In this document: piece by piece, positions 46,280 to 56,146 of the stretch
How positions within the stretch are numbered: position 1 is the first letter of the stretch
Layout of the letters: every line of letters begins with the position of its first letter
Assembly: GCA_022836615.1 (NCBI GenBank)
Contig: MU405318.1
Location: 1 to 64,000, forward strand
Reading direction: 5' to 3'
Length of the DNA stretch: 64,000 bases
DNA from: Annulohypoxylon bovei var. microspora
Taxonomy: Eukaryota; Ascomycota; Sordariomycetes; Xylariales; Hypoxylaceae
The notes under the pieces: model-generated
The model's database searches: none
Told to the model about the DNA's origin: nothing
What the model saw: the letters and a program-made list of their open reading frames with translations, nothing else
Translations under genes and position numbers: made by a program

Positions 46280-49200
46280 TCATGACGGCTTATAATACCA
46301 AGGCTCGTTGAAAACGTGATATCGATGTCCCCTGACGCCGTTACCCCTAAACAGGGCCGGAAATCTCCAGCCCTCCGGGACCTCCTGCTCACCGACCTTG
46401 CGGTTCCTCTTCCCTGCGTCGTTCTCCAGCGCCGCAACTTGTGACTTTTCGTCCCCGCTCTTCGGTACGACGAACTTTGCCACTTGTAATTCGGTATCGG
46501 TGATGGTGCTCCGAGATACTCTCGCGTAGCCCACTCGCTGGAGACGCTTATACAAGATATATTCGCACCACCGATCCCAATCCCTCGGGTCCACGTCATG
46601 CATCCCCGAAGTCTTGGAAACATACTTGTTGTAGTTTCCTTGGAGAGGCTTAGTAACTAGGTAGGAGAGTAATATTGACGGTCTCGGCGAAGAGCCCATC
46701 AACTTGGAAAGATATTCGGATTGTAGACGGCGATCTTCTGGGTCTTCCTCCTGTCCGGAATGGAAAACGAAGACATCTACCAGTTCACCATAGGCGTCAA
46801 GGGTCGCATGTATAGCCGGCGCAAGTTCACCTGCTGGTGATGGGAGTAGGTGATGCGTCGAGTTCACGATCGGGAACTTAGACAAGAGCGCCGCACCCCA
46901 GGTGTGCTTGTTCGGTCCGGGGCCGTAGTCAACATACATCCCCAAGTCTTCAGCGAGGAACTGGGTCGTATCTCTGTTACCCATGATGACGCGTTGCAAG
47001 TCGGTCTCTAGCAAACCGACGACATCAATTTCAAGCTCCTTGATAAGATCACGTAACCGGTATTCGGAAGACCACATGTCGTTATCAAGTGAAAAGTGAA
47101 TGGTCCAAATGCCTGCTGTAATGAGCCTCGAGTCTTCGTGGTAGGGTTTATGATCGTTAGCGGGGAAGCGTCGGAATGCGGCGGTGACGAAAAAGAGATT
47201 GATGATGCCGAGTGCTAAAGTGTGATATTTGCGATGTTGTGATCTAGATGGTCGTGTACGGGTCTCGTGACGGCGCGAATTCACCGACGTCAGGTTGAAA
47301 ACGCCAGCACCGATAAGTAGCATCATCGTCGTCATAATCCAATCCGTGTGCTCCCGGACGAAAGGCCCGCCGGGGACGAAAGCGTAAGCAACCACCCAGA
47401 CGTGAAATAAGACCATCAAGTTGTAGATGAAGAATCCAAGACCAAAAGTTGTCGCCGGGCTCTTCTTGGAAGCTATGGTAATAAGGGGGAAAGCGATAGC
47501 GGTTAAGTAGAAGGCACTAGTAAGAGCACCAAGGTAACCAAACCAGTTAGGGTAGAGAGTGAGGATAGCAGCTCCGACACATCCAGCGCCGTAGACCGAC
47601 CAGGTACTAACAAGTCTCGGATGGCGGACTCCCATCGATAGCCCGGCTGTCATCGCCGCCACCGTGAACCAACCGTGGGTACTGGAAAGAGGACCTCGTA
47701 CCGGGTAACCCTCCCATACCCATAAAATCATAGTACTCGTGTCAGACAGGAGAGAGTGCAAACCAAAAAATACGCCGCCAATACCCAGAGCAGCTAGAAG
47801 TGATGAGCCGCCTTGTTTTTCGTCTGCGGCCGCTCCAGTATTTAAAGGTGCTTTCCGAGTAAACCTCAGCGCTGCGAAAACTGCCAGTGCTAATCCAATC
47901 TCATTATAACCACCATTGGCGGCGTGCATGATTGGCCAAATCGGATTGTTAGTTTGCCATGCGAACTTCGCCGTAGAAGACATAACCAGGCCGACGATCC
48001 ATGCCAGTATTTTCGACTCGAGCCTGGCTTCATGAATCGACTCGGAATACAAAGTAGCAGCCCATGACAAGCACGACATAGCAACACCAAAGCCCACGGT
48101 AAAAAGCCTGTAGGCCGGATCTTTGACCTGCCACGCAAGAAGCCCAGCGAGCGATAGGAAATGGCACACTCGCAAATTGTGGATAACTAATGAGCGGAGA
48201 GGTTTGATGCCAAGAAACAAGGGTGAGATTGTCGACATGACAAAAGCTTCATAGCCAGAGATACCCATGTGCCAGAGCGGGAAATACCAGATGACTACGC
48301 CCAAGCTGGTGAGCATCGACCAAAAGACGAAACCATGGTAGACCTCGGCAGCCGTATCGAATACTTCGGCCCAGGAAAACTTGACATCGAACATACCCGC
48401 CGTGATCTTCTCCTTTTCCTTCTCGATGACGGCGGTCGGCTTAGACGACATATTGACTCTGCAAGGCTAGTCAGAATAGTACTGCGACGATACTAACCAC
48501 ATAATTCAAAATATAGGATCGCTCGGGCTGGTGTGGTTTATGACTCCGGACTTAGTGGTAATATGACACGGCGAAAGGGGCAGCTGGATGGCGGCTAATA
48601 CTTCTAAGTTTAGTGATATCCTGCAAGCGATAGATATTCTACACTGACTCTGCGAACTATCGAGTCCTAGGACCAACCAAGGTCTCTCTTAAGATGTCGA
48701 TATCTGTGAAAGATCCCGCCCGCACCACAAAAGCCTATGATGGCGATATTTCACTCACGGAATATATAGATAGTCGCAAAACTCTCCAGTCGCAATACCG
48801 GATGCAGCAAAGTGAGATGGCAGATGTCGATATCACCGATTCACGACGATCGATGCCAATAGTTACCTCGGAAGCGCAAAGCTCAAATAAGGGAATAATC
48901 CGAGGATCCCATCCAGCCCGAGCGAGTATATAAGATGCGCCGTGTCTATGTGGGGAGATATTGTACGTACCCCTTGCCCAGACCTTTTACGTCTTTAATC
49001 ACGATCTCGAAAGTTTCGAAGTCGAGGGCAGTGACCGCATCAAAGGCCACGTCAAACAAGATGAGAGACCATTCGAAGAAGGCATAGGTAGTGTAAGCTG
49101 AGATTAGTGAGATACGTATCCACTAATACTTTAAGGCTAGGTAGCATAAACTAACCTCCTGCTATCCGGTGAATCTTATGCTGAACAAAGAAATACACCA

Positions 49201-49871
49201 TAAAGGGGATTGTGCCGAAGAATGCAGTAGCAAGATATTTTCGGTATTTGATCGCTTTCGGGTTGGGTGGACTTAATGCGATACAGCCGGCCGTCCAGGG
49301 AATCGTCGCTACGAGGTATGAGATCATGAGGATATCATGCCAGTCATGATCGTCAGTGGAGGTGATAAACGTCCAGCCCCCACATGTTAGTGTCCTAAAG
49401 ATGCCCACACCAGCGACGAATTTAGGGAGAGCCTTTCCGGGTCTCGCTGTGAGAAGGTACCAAAGTGCGACGAGAGCAAATCTAGGACCTGAGGTTATAG
49501 CTATGAAAAGCTGGAAGAACGAGCGCTCGGGGTATCGGTCGCCGATAGTAGCGGAGACAGAAGGGAACCATTCGTGAGGATAACCGTAGAATTCGTTCTG
49601 GACGATCTTATGATAATGAAGGTAGATGCCCACAGACAGGGCGCTCACGAAAGCGGCTGTAATAGCACCATCAATATTAGCAGATAATCCCTTTTATAGG
49701 TCACCACTAGCCCCCTAGGCTTCTAGCTTCTTATACTGCTAACTATGTAGGTCGTGAATAGGTAGGTATGTTTTACTGACCATATGCGACAACGGTATGA
49801 GTCCACGATACCCATTTCGCATTTAGAGAGACTACCGTCGTCCCGCTCTCTTTATCCTTGTATTTCGACAT
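46280..49871 (-). CDS. CWH43: GPI-lipid remodelling protein Cwh43
   Basis: Four exons: 49781-49871, 49156-49656, 48971-49097 and 46280-48458, giving 965 aa (yeast Cwh43 is 953). Residues 1-240 are the PGAP2/FRAG1-like membrane domain (SALSVGIYLHYHKIV, TSGPRFALVALWYLL, YAFFEWSLILFDVAFDAV). After a linker, the PGAP2IP-like part begins with many membrane helices (WSMLTSLGVVIWYFPLWHMG and on). It ends in an exonuclease/endonuclease/phosphatase-like domain (IDVVGLLETDLQR, TWGAALLSKFPIV, FVFHSGQEEDPEDRRLQSEYL). Cwh43 swaps diacylglycerol for ceramide on GPI anchors in the ER. Intron 3 is 512 nt, about eight times the local norm, and separates the two halves that are separate proteins in animals. 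Divergent from UTP6. Confidence 0.95.
48694..48933 (+). CDS. Possible nested antisense small ORF in CWH43 intron 3
   Basis: 79 codons from a well-placed ATG (aagATGTCG) on the strand opposite CWH43, entirely within its long third intron. The product is polar, Ser/Asp/Arg-rich, with no membrane segment and no family I recognise. The word GATGTCGATATC occurs twice, at 48693 and 48825. It may be chance. Confidence 0.25.
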   Translation: MSISVKDPARTTKAYDGDISLTEYIDSRKTLQSQYRMQQSEMADVDITDSRRSMPIVTSEAQSSNKGIIRGSHPARASI

Positions 49872-50569
49872 GGTCGCATTCCCGTTACTAGGTAGTTGAG
49901 AACTAGCACATGCGGCCCCAACGGATACTACTGAAATATTTTAAAGATAGAAAAAGATGCCAAAAATAAGTAGCAAAGCAAACATGGAGAAAAGTTGGAA
50001 GAGTCGGAAGAGATGGAAGAAGAAGAAAAGATGCTTGGAAGCTTTAAAAGTTGCTACTACGTCAAGTCGCTAAAGTTGCTTATTTCAAGGTGCCTTCCTT
50101 CCCTTGCGATCCGGACTCCTCGGTTGCGGGCGCGATCACCAAGAAAAATTACATGGGTCGATTGGCAGGTTCTACCCATGCTATCCATGTTTATCGCGTG
50201 TCGTGCTCATCGGTAGAGATGAATCCCCGCAGCCAAGATGGTCCAAGCTGCATGTACCTGCCTAGATCCTTGTATTCTCCACTAAAAGGGTATATATGTA
50301 TAAATGAATATTCTTAATTGCATATTGGCGGACTGAAGGCGGACCCACTTAAGCTTAGAACACGGATTAGGCACTATCAGGTACCTAGGTATCTTATCTT
50401 TCAAGGGTTCCACTAAAACTTTTCTTAGATCCAGTCTCTTGAAACTTTCTATAATTGATGCGCTACGAAATTTGTCTACACTCTAATTTCAACATCTCGA
50501 TGTCGCAAGATTAATCTAAACATCAAGTAGTTCAATTCCTAGGGATTCATTCAATATATAGCCGACGAG
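49872..50569. promoter_or_regulatory. Divergent promoter, CWH43 / UTP6
   Basis: About 700 bp. It includes an A/G-rich tract at 49990-50035 and a CAGGTACCTAGGTATC palindrome at 50379-50394 close to the UTP6 leader. The short frames within it are not supported. Confidence 0.4.
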
Positions 50570-51775
50570 ATGGCTGGAGTTCCCGAGAAAGCTAGGTTCT
50601 TCCTAGAGCGTGCAGTTCCCCAACTACGCGAATTCGAAACCAAAGGCATATTCGATACCGACGAAATCCGTTCGCTCGTACGAAAACGTACCGACTTCGA
50701 ACATCTCGTACTATCGCCTGGAAATAAGCCATCCGACTGGCTAAACTATGCAGCTTGGGAGAAATCTTTGGAGACCCTCCGCGCAAAACGATGCCGCCGT
50801 CTACAGATTCGCACCTCGACAAAGCATACAGGACAAGGGAGGATATTCGGAATACTAGAACGAGCGGTAAATAGGCATCCCGGGAGCATCGAGCTATGGA
50901 AGTCGTATCTAGCCTATGCCAGAGACTTAAAGGCCACTAAGCGGTACCGGAAGGTAATGAGCAGGGCGCTGAGGATGCATCCAGCGAAACCCGAGCTCTG
51001 GGTCATGGCCGGAAAAAGATCAGCAAGCAACGGTGATATGCAGGCTGCAAGGGGATTCTTCATGCGCGGTGCTAGATTCTGTACCAGAGACGCCACGGTA
51101 TGGCTCGAATATGCCAGGTGCGAAATGGGGTGGTTGGAGCGGATGGATTCGAAGAAGGGGAAGAAGGGCGGCGCCGAGAAGGCGCTTCAAGAACAGGCTG
51201 AACAAAGTGATGATGAGATAAGGCTCGGCGAGGAAAACAGCGAAGATGAAGAGGCTGATGAAAAAGACCAAGTACTTCTCCCGGATCCAGGAAATGCACT
51301 CGAGAAAAAGGTATTCGATGATGACACCACCAAAAAGTTAGAAGGCAATCCTGCCCTCGACGGCGCTATCCCTCTAGCTATCTTCGACATCTCAAAGAAA
51401 CAGCCCTTCTTCAGTTCTTCAGTAGCAGAACAATTCTTCGACCTCTTCGCTAGTTTCACTACCGTCTCCGCACAAGCTCGCATCGCCCAGCACGTTTTGG
51501 ATAGCATGGCCGAGCTCTATCCCAACGATCCGGCAACGTGCTTCTGCCACGTCCGACAGCCGTTGATTAACGTCGACATAAACACGCCTTCGTATCCCAA
51601 GGCTTTACGAGAAGCACTTATTCGTCTCAGCTCATCCTTTTCCACGACGACCGACAGCCATCAACTGGCTGAGAAAGCAAGATTATGGATGCTACCAATA
51701 CTGGCATCCGACGACCTAGATCCGAGCATCCGAACCGTTTTAGAATACAAGCACCGAACTTTGCCTAGCCCATGA
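50570..51775 (+). CDS. UTP6: U3 snoRNP / SSU processome protein Utp6
   Basis: A single exon of 401 aa. The start MAGVPEKARFFLERAVPQLREFETKGIFDTDEIRSLVRKRTDFEH is diagnostic for Utp6. HAT repeats follow (ILERAVNRHPGSIELWKSYLAYAR, RALRMHPAKPELWVMAG, ARFCTRDATVWLEYARCEMGW). An acidic insert (residues about 200-240, SDDEIRLGEENSEDEE) precedes the C-terminal helical half (IAQHVLDSMAELYPNDPATCFCHVRQP). It is part of the UTP-B complex needed for 18S rRNA maturation. It works in the same nucleolar pathway as NOP56 elsewhere in the window. No anomaly. Confidence 0.95.
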   Translation: MAGVPEKARFFLERAVPQLREFETKGIFDTDEIRSLVRKRTDFEHLVLSPGNKPSDWLNYAAWEKSLETLRAKRCRRLQIRTSTKHTGQGRIFGILERAVNRHPGSIELWKSYLAYARDLKATKRYRKVMSRALRMHPAKPELWVMAGKRSASNGDMQAARGFFMRGARFCTRDATVWLEYARCEMGWLERMDSKKGKKGGAEKALQEQAEQSDDEIRLGEENSEDEEADEKDQVLLPDPGNALEKKVFDDDTTKKLEGNPALDGAIPLAIFDISKKQPFFSSSVAEQFFDLFASFTTVSAQARIAQHVLDSMAELYPNDPATCFCHVRQPLINVDINTPSYPKALREALIRLSSSFSTTTDSHQLAEKARLWMLPILASDDLDPSIRTVLEYKHRTLPSP

Positions 51776-51845
51776 AATTATTTATTCCCGTCTAAGGCGC
51801 AACAATCGCAGCCGGGTGAGGTTCCACCGCGCATCTAACATGATC

Positions 51846-52954
51846 CTAATTTGTCTCGCCGCCCCGTTGCTTTACTACGTCCATCAGATACTCGAACTCG
51901 GCGGAACTCACGCGGCTTACGCTTAACCGACTCTGCTTCAGCATCTGCATATTTTCGAGGGGCTGTCCTGGCTGACCCATATCGCGAAGTTCCTTCAGCC
52001 CGATCTCTTGGTTAAACTTGCTGCGAAACTCGACGTGTACGACACTCCATTTTGGGTTGTCAGGTTTTGAAGACCCGTCATAATACGGCGTCTCGGGGTC
52101 ATGTGCCGACACTTGCGCATGGTGAGAATTGTGTTCACGGAACTCAGAACTGGGATGGGCGTACTTACAATCAGGGGAGTGTTCTTGCACGATCTCCATG
52201 GTACCCACGATGCCGGGTTGCTTGCAGTTTGAATGGTAGAAGAAAGCTATATCGCCCTTCTTCATATCCCTAAGGTTGTTCCGCGCGACATAATTCCGGA
52301 TACCTAAAGAATGGTATAAGCATTCGGGTATGTTAAATAGAATAGGGGCGTATGTATCAAGTCATCTTGCGAACCAAATAGATAACTTCTATAAAAATGA
52401 GACCTTACCATCCCAAGGTTCAGGCTCTGTCCGTGATGCCAGGTCGTCGATGGAGAATTTAACATCGATGCCCCTCTCAAATCGTGACTGGGGCTCAGCT
52501 TTCATGAGCCAATATGACTTCTCTGCGGGCTTAGATGTCTTGTCTGCCTCAGGTTTTGATGCAGTGCTTGGCTGCGTAGCATTTTTTGTCTTTGCCTTCG
52601 TCTTTTCCCTTGGTTTCGAGGGTTCCTAAAATCATTATTCTTAGACCGGGAGGTTACAGATAGTCTACCTAGTAACGGATATCCTGAGGGTTCAGGGCGC
52701 TATTGGATAGAGTAAAAGATGTGTATTTGAATTCTTACAGGAGACGATTTCGAGTCTTTCGAATCTTTCGAATCTGACTTCTTAGATACCCTCTCTTTTC
52801 CCGACTTAGAAGCTTGTGGTGTATTTATTTCTACCGAGCTGGCCTTGCTGGACTTGATAGCCGATTCTGGTGCTAGTGGCTTTCGACGCGTCGACCTTCT
52901 TAGATTTGTAGCATCCGGCGCGGCCTCAAGTTGGCTTGCTTTCCTTTTCACCAT
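51846..52954 (-). CDS. EVE-domain protein (THYN1-like)
   Basis: Three exons: 52739-52954, 52409-52625 and 51846-52303, giving 296 aa. Residues 1-110 are basic and disordered with Ser/Lys repeats (KKSDSKDSKDSKSS) and RRSTRRKP, a nuclear-type tail. The EVE fold begins at SYWLMKAEPQSR and continues FSIDDLASR, EPWDGIRNYVARNNLRDMKKGDIAFFYHSN and GIVGTMEIVQE. EVE proteins are PUA-like and, in relatives, bind modified DNA or RNA bases. Introns are 113 and 105 nt. The gene converges on UTP6 with only 70 bp between their stops. Confidence 0.92.
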
Positions 52955-53382
52955 TCTGAAATGGTTCGCTCCAGCAAGTAGAGCGTTTGAGGATATTGCA
53001 AGGTACTTGATGTTTAGAGATCGAATCGAAAGAAACATGAACAATGCGAAGGAAGTTAAATTAATCGTCAAGACAATGTTACTCCTAGGTCAATATACGC
53101 AGACCTTCAGTCGCAATAAAGCGATTCAACCTACTAGCGGGTCTATGTACGCACAGGCCACCTGCTGCATTCTTCAAAGTTCTCAAGCCACAGACTTCAA
53201 GGTTCTCGAGATAAAAGTCAATATTTATAAAAAATTACACACAGTCATAGGTATAGGATTCGATAACTATGAAACTTGAGAGATCATGTAAGATTCATAT
53301 TTAGTAACTTCAGTTCTACTTGTCTATCTAGGTAATCACCATTACAACCACGCTTGCCATATTTAATGAGTAACTAACTGTT
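52955..53382. other. Intergenic, EVE gene upstream region
   Basis: About 430 bp with the EVE gene promoter and the 3' end of the secreted-protein gene. An open frame on the plus strand (52845-53279) is a shadow that runs through the EVE exon. Confidence 0.35.
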
Positions 53383-53976
53383 CTAGCAATGGTCATCGTC
53401 AAAACCTACCATGACGTTCCAATTTGAAGTGGAAAACTGTTGACCCCTGACTTTAACCGAAGCATCATTGGTCTGACATGAATCCAGAATATGTTGCGCG
53501 TAGTGTGACCAAAGCATACAATTTTCTTCGACGGGTTCGGAGTTATCGTTACACCACCAGATTGCGCTTTTGTATGAACAAGATATTCGGGTGCAGACTC
53601 TGGGACCGGCACCTATGTGGCACTTACCAGTTCTACCGCTGAGGTATTCGATGCCTTCCTTGATTCGGAACGCATCAGCCCACCAGATGTTATTAGGGTC
53701 GCAAGTCAACGAAGCCTCTGACTTCATAAGAGATGCTAGGTCGTCATTGCCTGGGTCGGGCCATGAGAAACCGGGGTTAACGTCGCGAATCTGGGCTTCG
53801 ATGTCCCAGAAGCTAGAGCCGGTAAATGATTTTTGAGGCCCGTTGTCAGTGATGTTTCCCGTCCAAGTGAGGTTTGATATCACATACCCGCTCGGGAGTC
53901 CCCCTGAGGTTTGAAAAGTTCGAGCAATGGTGGTAGCCCAGAAGAAAGCAGATGTGAAGATGCTAGAAGTCTTCAT
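53383..53976 (-). CDS. Secreted cysteine-rich protein, effector-like
   Basis: A single exon of 197 aa. The N terminus (MKTSSIFTSAFFWATTIA) is a signal peptide. The mature part has eight cysteines (TCDP, KCH, RVC, ISC, WWC, ENC, DSC, DHC), enough for four disulfides, and several aromatic pairs (IWWADAF, IWWCNDN). The size, signal and cysteines fit fungal secreted effectors or necrosis-type proteins, but I recognise no named family. The gene borders the long gene-poor region, a common setting for effectors. Confidence 0.75.
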   Translation of the reverse strand: MKTSSIFTSAFFWATTIARTFQTSGGLPSGYVISNLTWTGNITDNGPQKSFTGSSFWDIEAQIRDVNPGFSWPDPGNDDLASLMKSEASLTCDPNNIWWADAFRIKEGIEYLSGRTGKCHIGAGPRVCTRISCSYKSAIWWCNDNSEPVEENCMLWSHYAQHILDSCQTNDASVKVRGQQFSTSNWNVMVGFDDDHC

Positions 53977-55232
53977 TTTCTCGGTGAGGAAACGAAAAGT
54001 CTTGTATTTTGCCTAAGAACTTTCCAACCTTGAAATATGTGTTAAAATAGGTGAATGAACGGCTGTAGGCGTTGAATGAGTGAGAGAAGTGTACTGTTGA
54101 TTTATTAGATATATATACATAGTAAGGAGCATGACTGTTTAAAGCGTGTAACGGTAAGTACTTGTATGTGTTTACAAACATATTCTATCTTGAGTACCTG
54201 GGTAGTCTTTCGGACTTGACAAGTCTTCTCAGTTCTGTGGATATCAAGGAACATGATAAGGGGTTTTGTTTAAATAAAGCTAATGTTCGTTCTTTTATTC
54301 ATCTTAAGCTACCTGTAGAGGTCAATCCTTTTTGCCGTCTTCATTTTCTTTGTTTCTTTTCAAATGTATTAATTACTAACTTCAAGTTACATAAAGTCCA
54401 GCTTGCACCCATTGCTTTTACACCTGAGAGAATCTCAAGGTCATTGGTATATTTCTCATGATTTGAGTGGGTGAGTACCTACCTACCTTATAGTTCTCCC
54501 ATGATGAGGAGGCAGATTTTTGCACATTCCATAGTATAGACTTAGAAGGTCTTGTAAACCTTTATATATTACTTCGAAATAGATGTGTCTGTTATGAACT
54601 TGAGTGACCTGAGTGACTGGGTATCTAAACACAAGGCCCTTTGACTAAGCCCGGTTATCTCATCATTCTTTAGTGTAATACTCTTCCTGAACCCCTTAAT
54701 GACCTAATCCAGGAGCACCGACGCAATATCGTATAGCTCAATACGGGATCTTAGGTAGGGATAAACCACTTCTCTCTGCCCGGGGCGTCGCTGGACTGCT
54801 CCTAGGGGTCTAGATAGCTATTATGGCATAGTCGCGAGAGACTTTACATACACTCTTAAATAATGTCGTCTTGAGCTTCAACGGCGTTTCTGTGATGACC
54901 CTGTTTACTTGTTACCTAGTCACTATATATTAAGCAAAGCACTTAGGAACTATAACGATCGCATGACAATATTGTACTAGATACATGCGGCCGCGCCCTC
55001 TAGTTCCTTCTCGAGGCTGTTCGTATAATCCATAATACTGTCGCAAACAGCTGGGAGGCACAGACGTCTCGCGCTGACTAAGAGCGACGATTTGTGCGAC
55101 GACAAAATGAGGAGATCTTGAGAGAATATAGTAAACTGTAAGTTCTACTGCGTCGATTGGTAAATAAGAGGGACTTAACAAAGCCCTTCTTTCTCGTGTC
55201 CGATTAAACTAAATATATCGTTGACTTCTAAC
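53977..55232. other. Gene-poor region left of hAT copy 2
   Basis: 1.26 kb with the promoter of the secreted-protein gene (TATA-like atatatata at 54109-54117) and no further gene I can support. Confidence 0.4.
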
Positions 55233-56146
55233 CTTTTCATGAGTGATGCTAAAGACAGATTGGTTTTTTTCAAGTTTTACAGATTACTTTTTGGTGCAGC
55301 TGTTGACGGCCTGGCAGCGGTCTGCCAATAGCACCTCAATTGAACTTAAGAAAAATCCACGCGCCCACACCCACCTACATACCCTCCCTTTCTCCCATAT
55401 CTCCCACTTCAATCCCTCATCAAATTTCTTATAATTACAAAGTCAAATAGATCGCGAACAGCGATTTGGACTGATTTAGGTTACATATATTACAAATAGC
55501 TGTGTGGGTGGGAAATCAGCTTCAAAGCTGGGTGTATGTAGGAGTTTTCCTTAAGTGGTCCTGCGATATCTTTTGCGTAGCCTTCCTTGCCCTATATGTG
55601 ATTATCTTTCAACCTGATTTACCAGCCGTACAAAGATCTTTAAGGGATGCAACCTAGATCATTCGAAAGCGTATTTCGAGATTTATCTGATTTCATAATT
55701 ACAAGAAATTTGGCCCCAGATTAAAGGGGGAGATATAAGAGAAAAGAGAGGGTATGTAGGCTGTGGTAAGGGAAAAGTAGGTTGAATTGATTGAATTTTC
55801 GTGGGCTGCTGGTACCTTTAATTGTATGGCGATTTGTATGGGACTTTAAGTACCTTTTGACACCCCCCCATACAGCAAACGAAACCCACGACATCCATAC
55901 AACGGATTTAACATTACCTACTCATTATTAATTAATATATTATTTGATTTAATAAACGATAATAAGTAGTTAATTTAAAAGGCAAGTAAGTAAGTAAGTA
56001 GGTAGGTAGATAAGTAAAGGTATTTAAGTTGGTTGGTTTGATAGTATGTAGCAAACAGCTGATGGGCGGTTGCAGTCAGCTGACGAAGAAAAGTAATCTG
56101 TAAAAAGGGAAAAAACCAATCTGTCTTTAGCATCACTCCTTTTCAT
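55233..56146. mobile_element. hAT-type MITE, copy 2, with 8-bp target-site duplication
   Basis: An 898-bp element (55241-56138) is flanked by perfect 8-bp direct repeats CTTTTCAT (55233-55240 and 56139-56146). Its TIRs start GAGTGATGCTAAAGACAGATT and extend about 55-60 bp, then share the CAGCTG word. Copy 1 at 18889 has the same outer end (GAGTGATGCTA) and the same AGATTGGTTTTTT block, so the two are one family, though the interiors differ. No transposase frame. The inner part contains an AT-rich core and a string of GTAAG/GTAGG repeats at 55985-56015. Confidence 0.9.
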
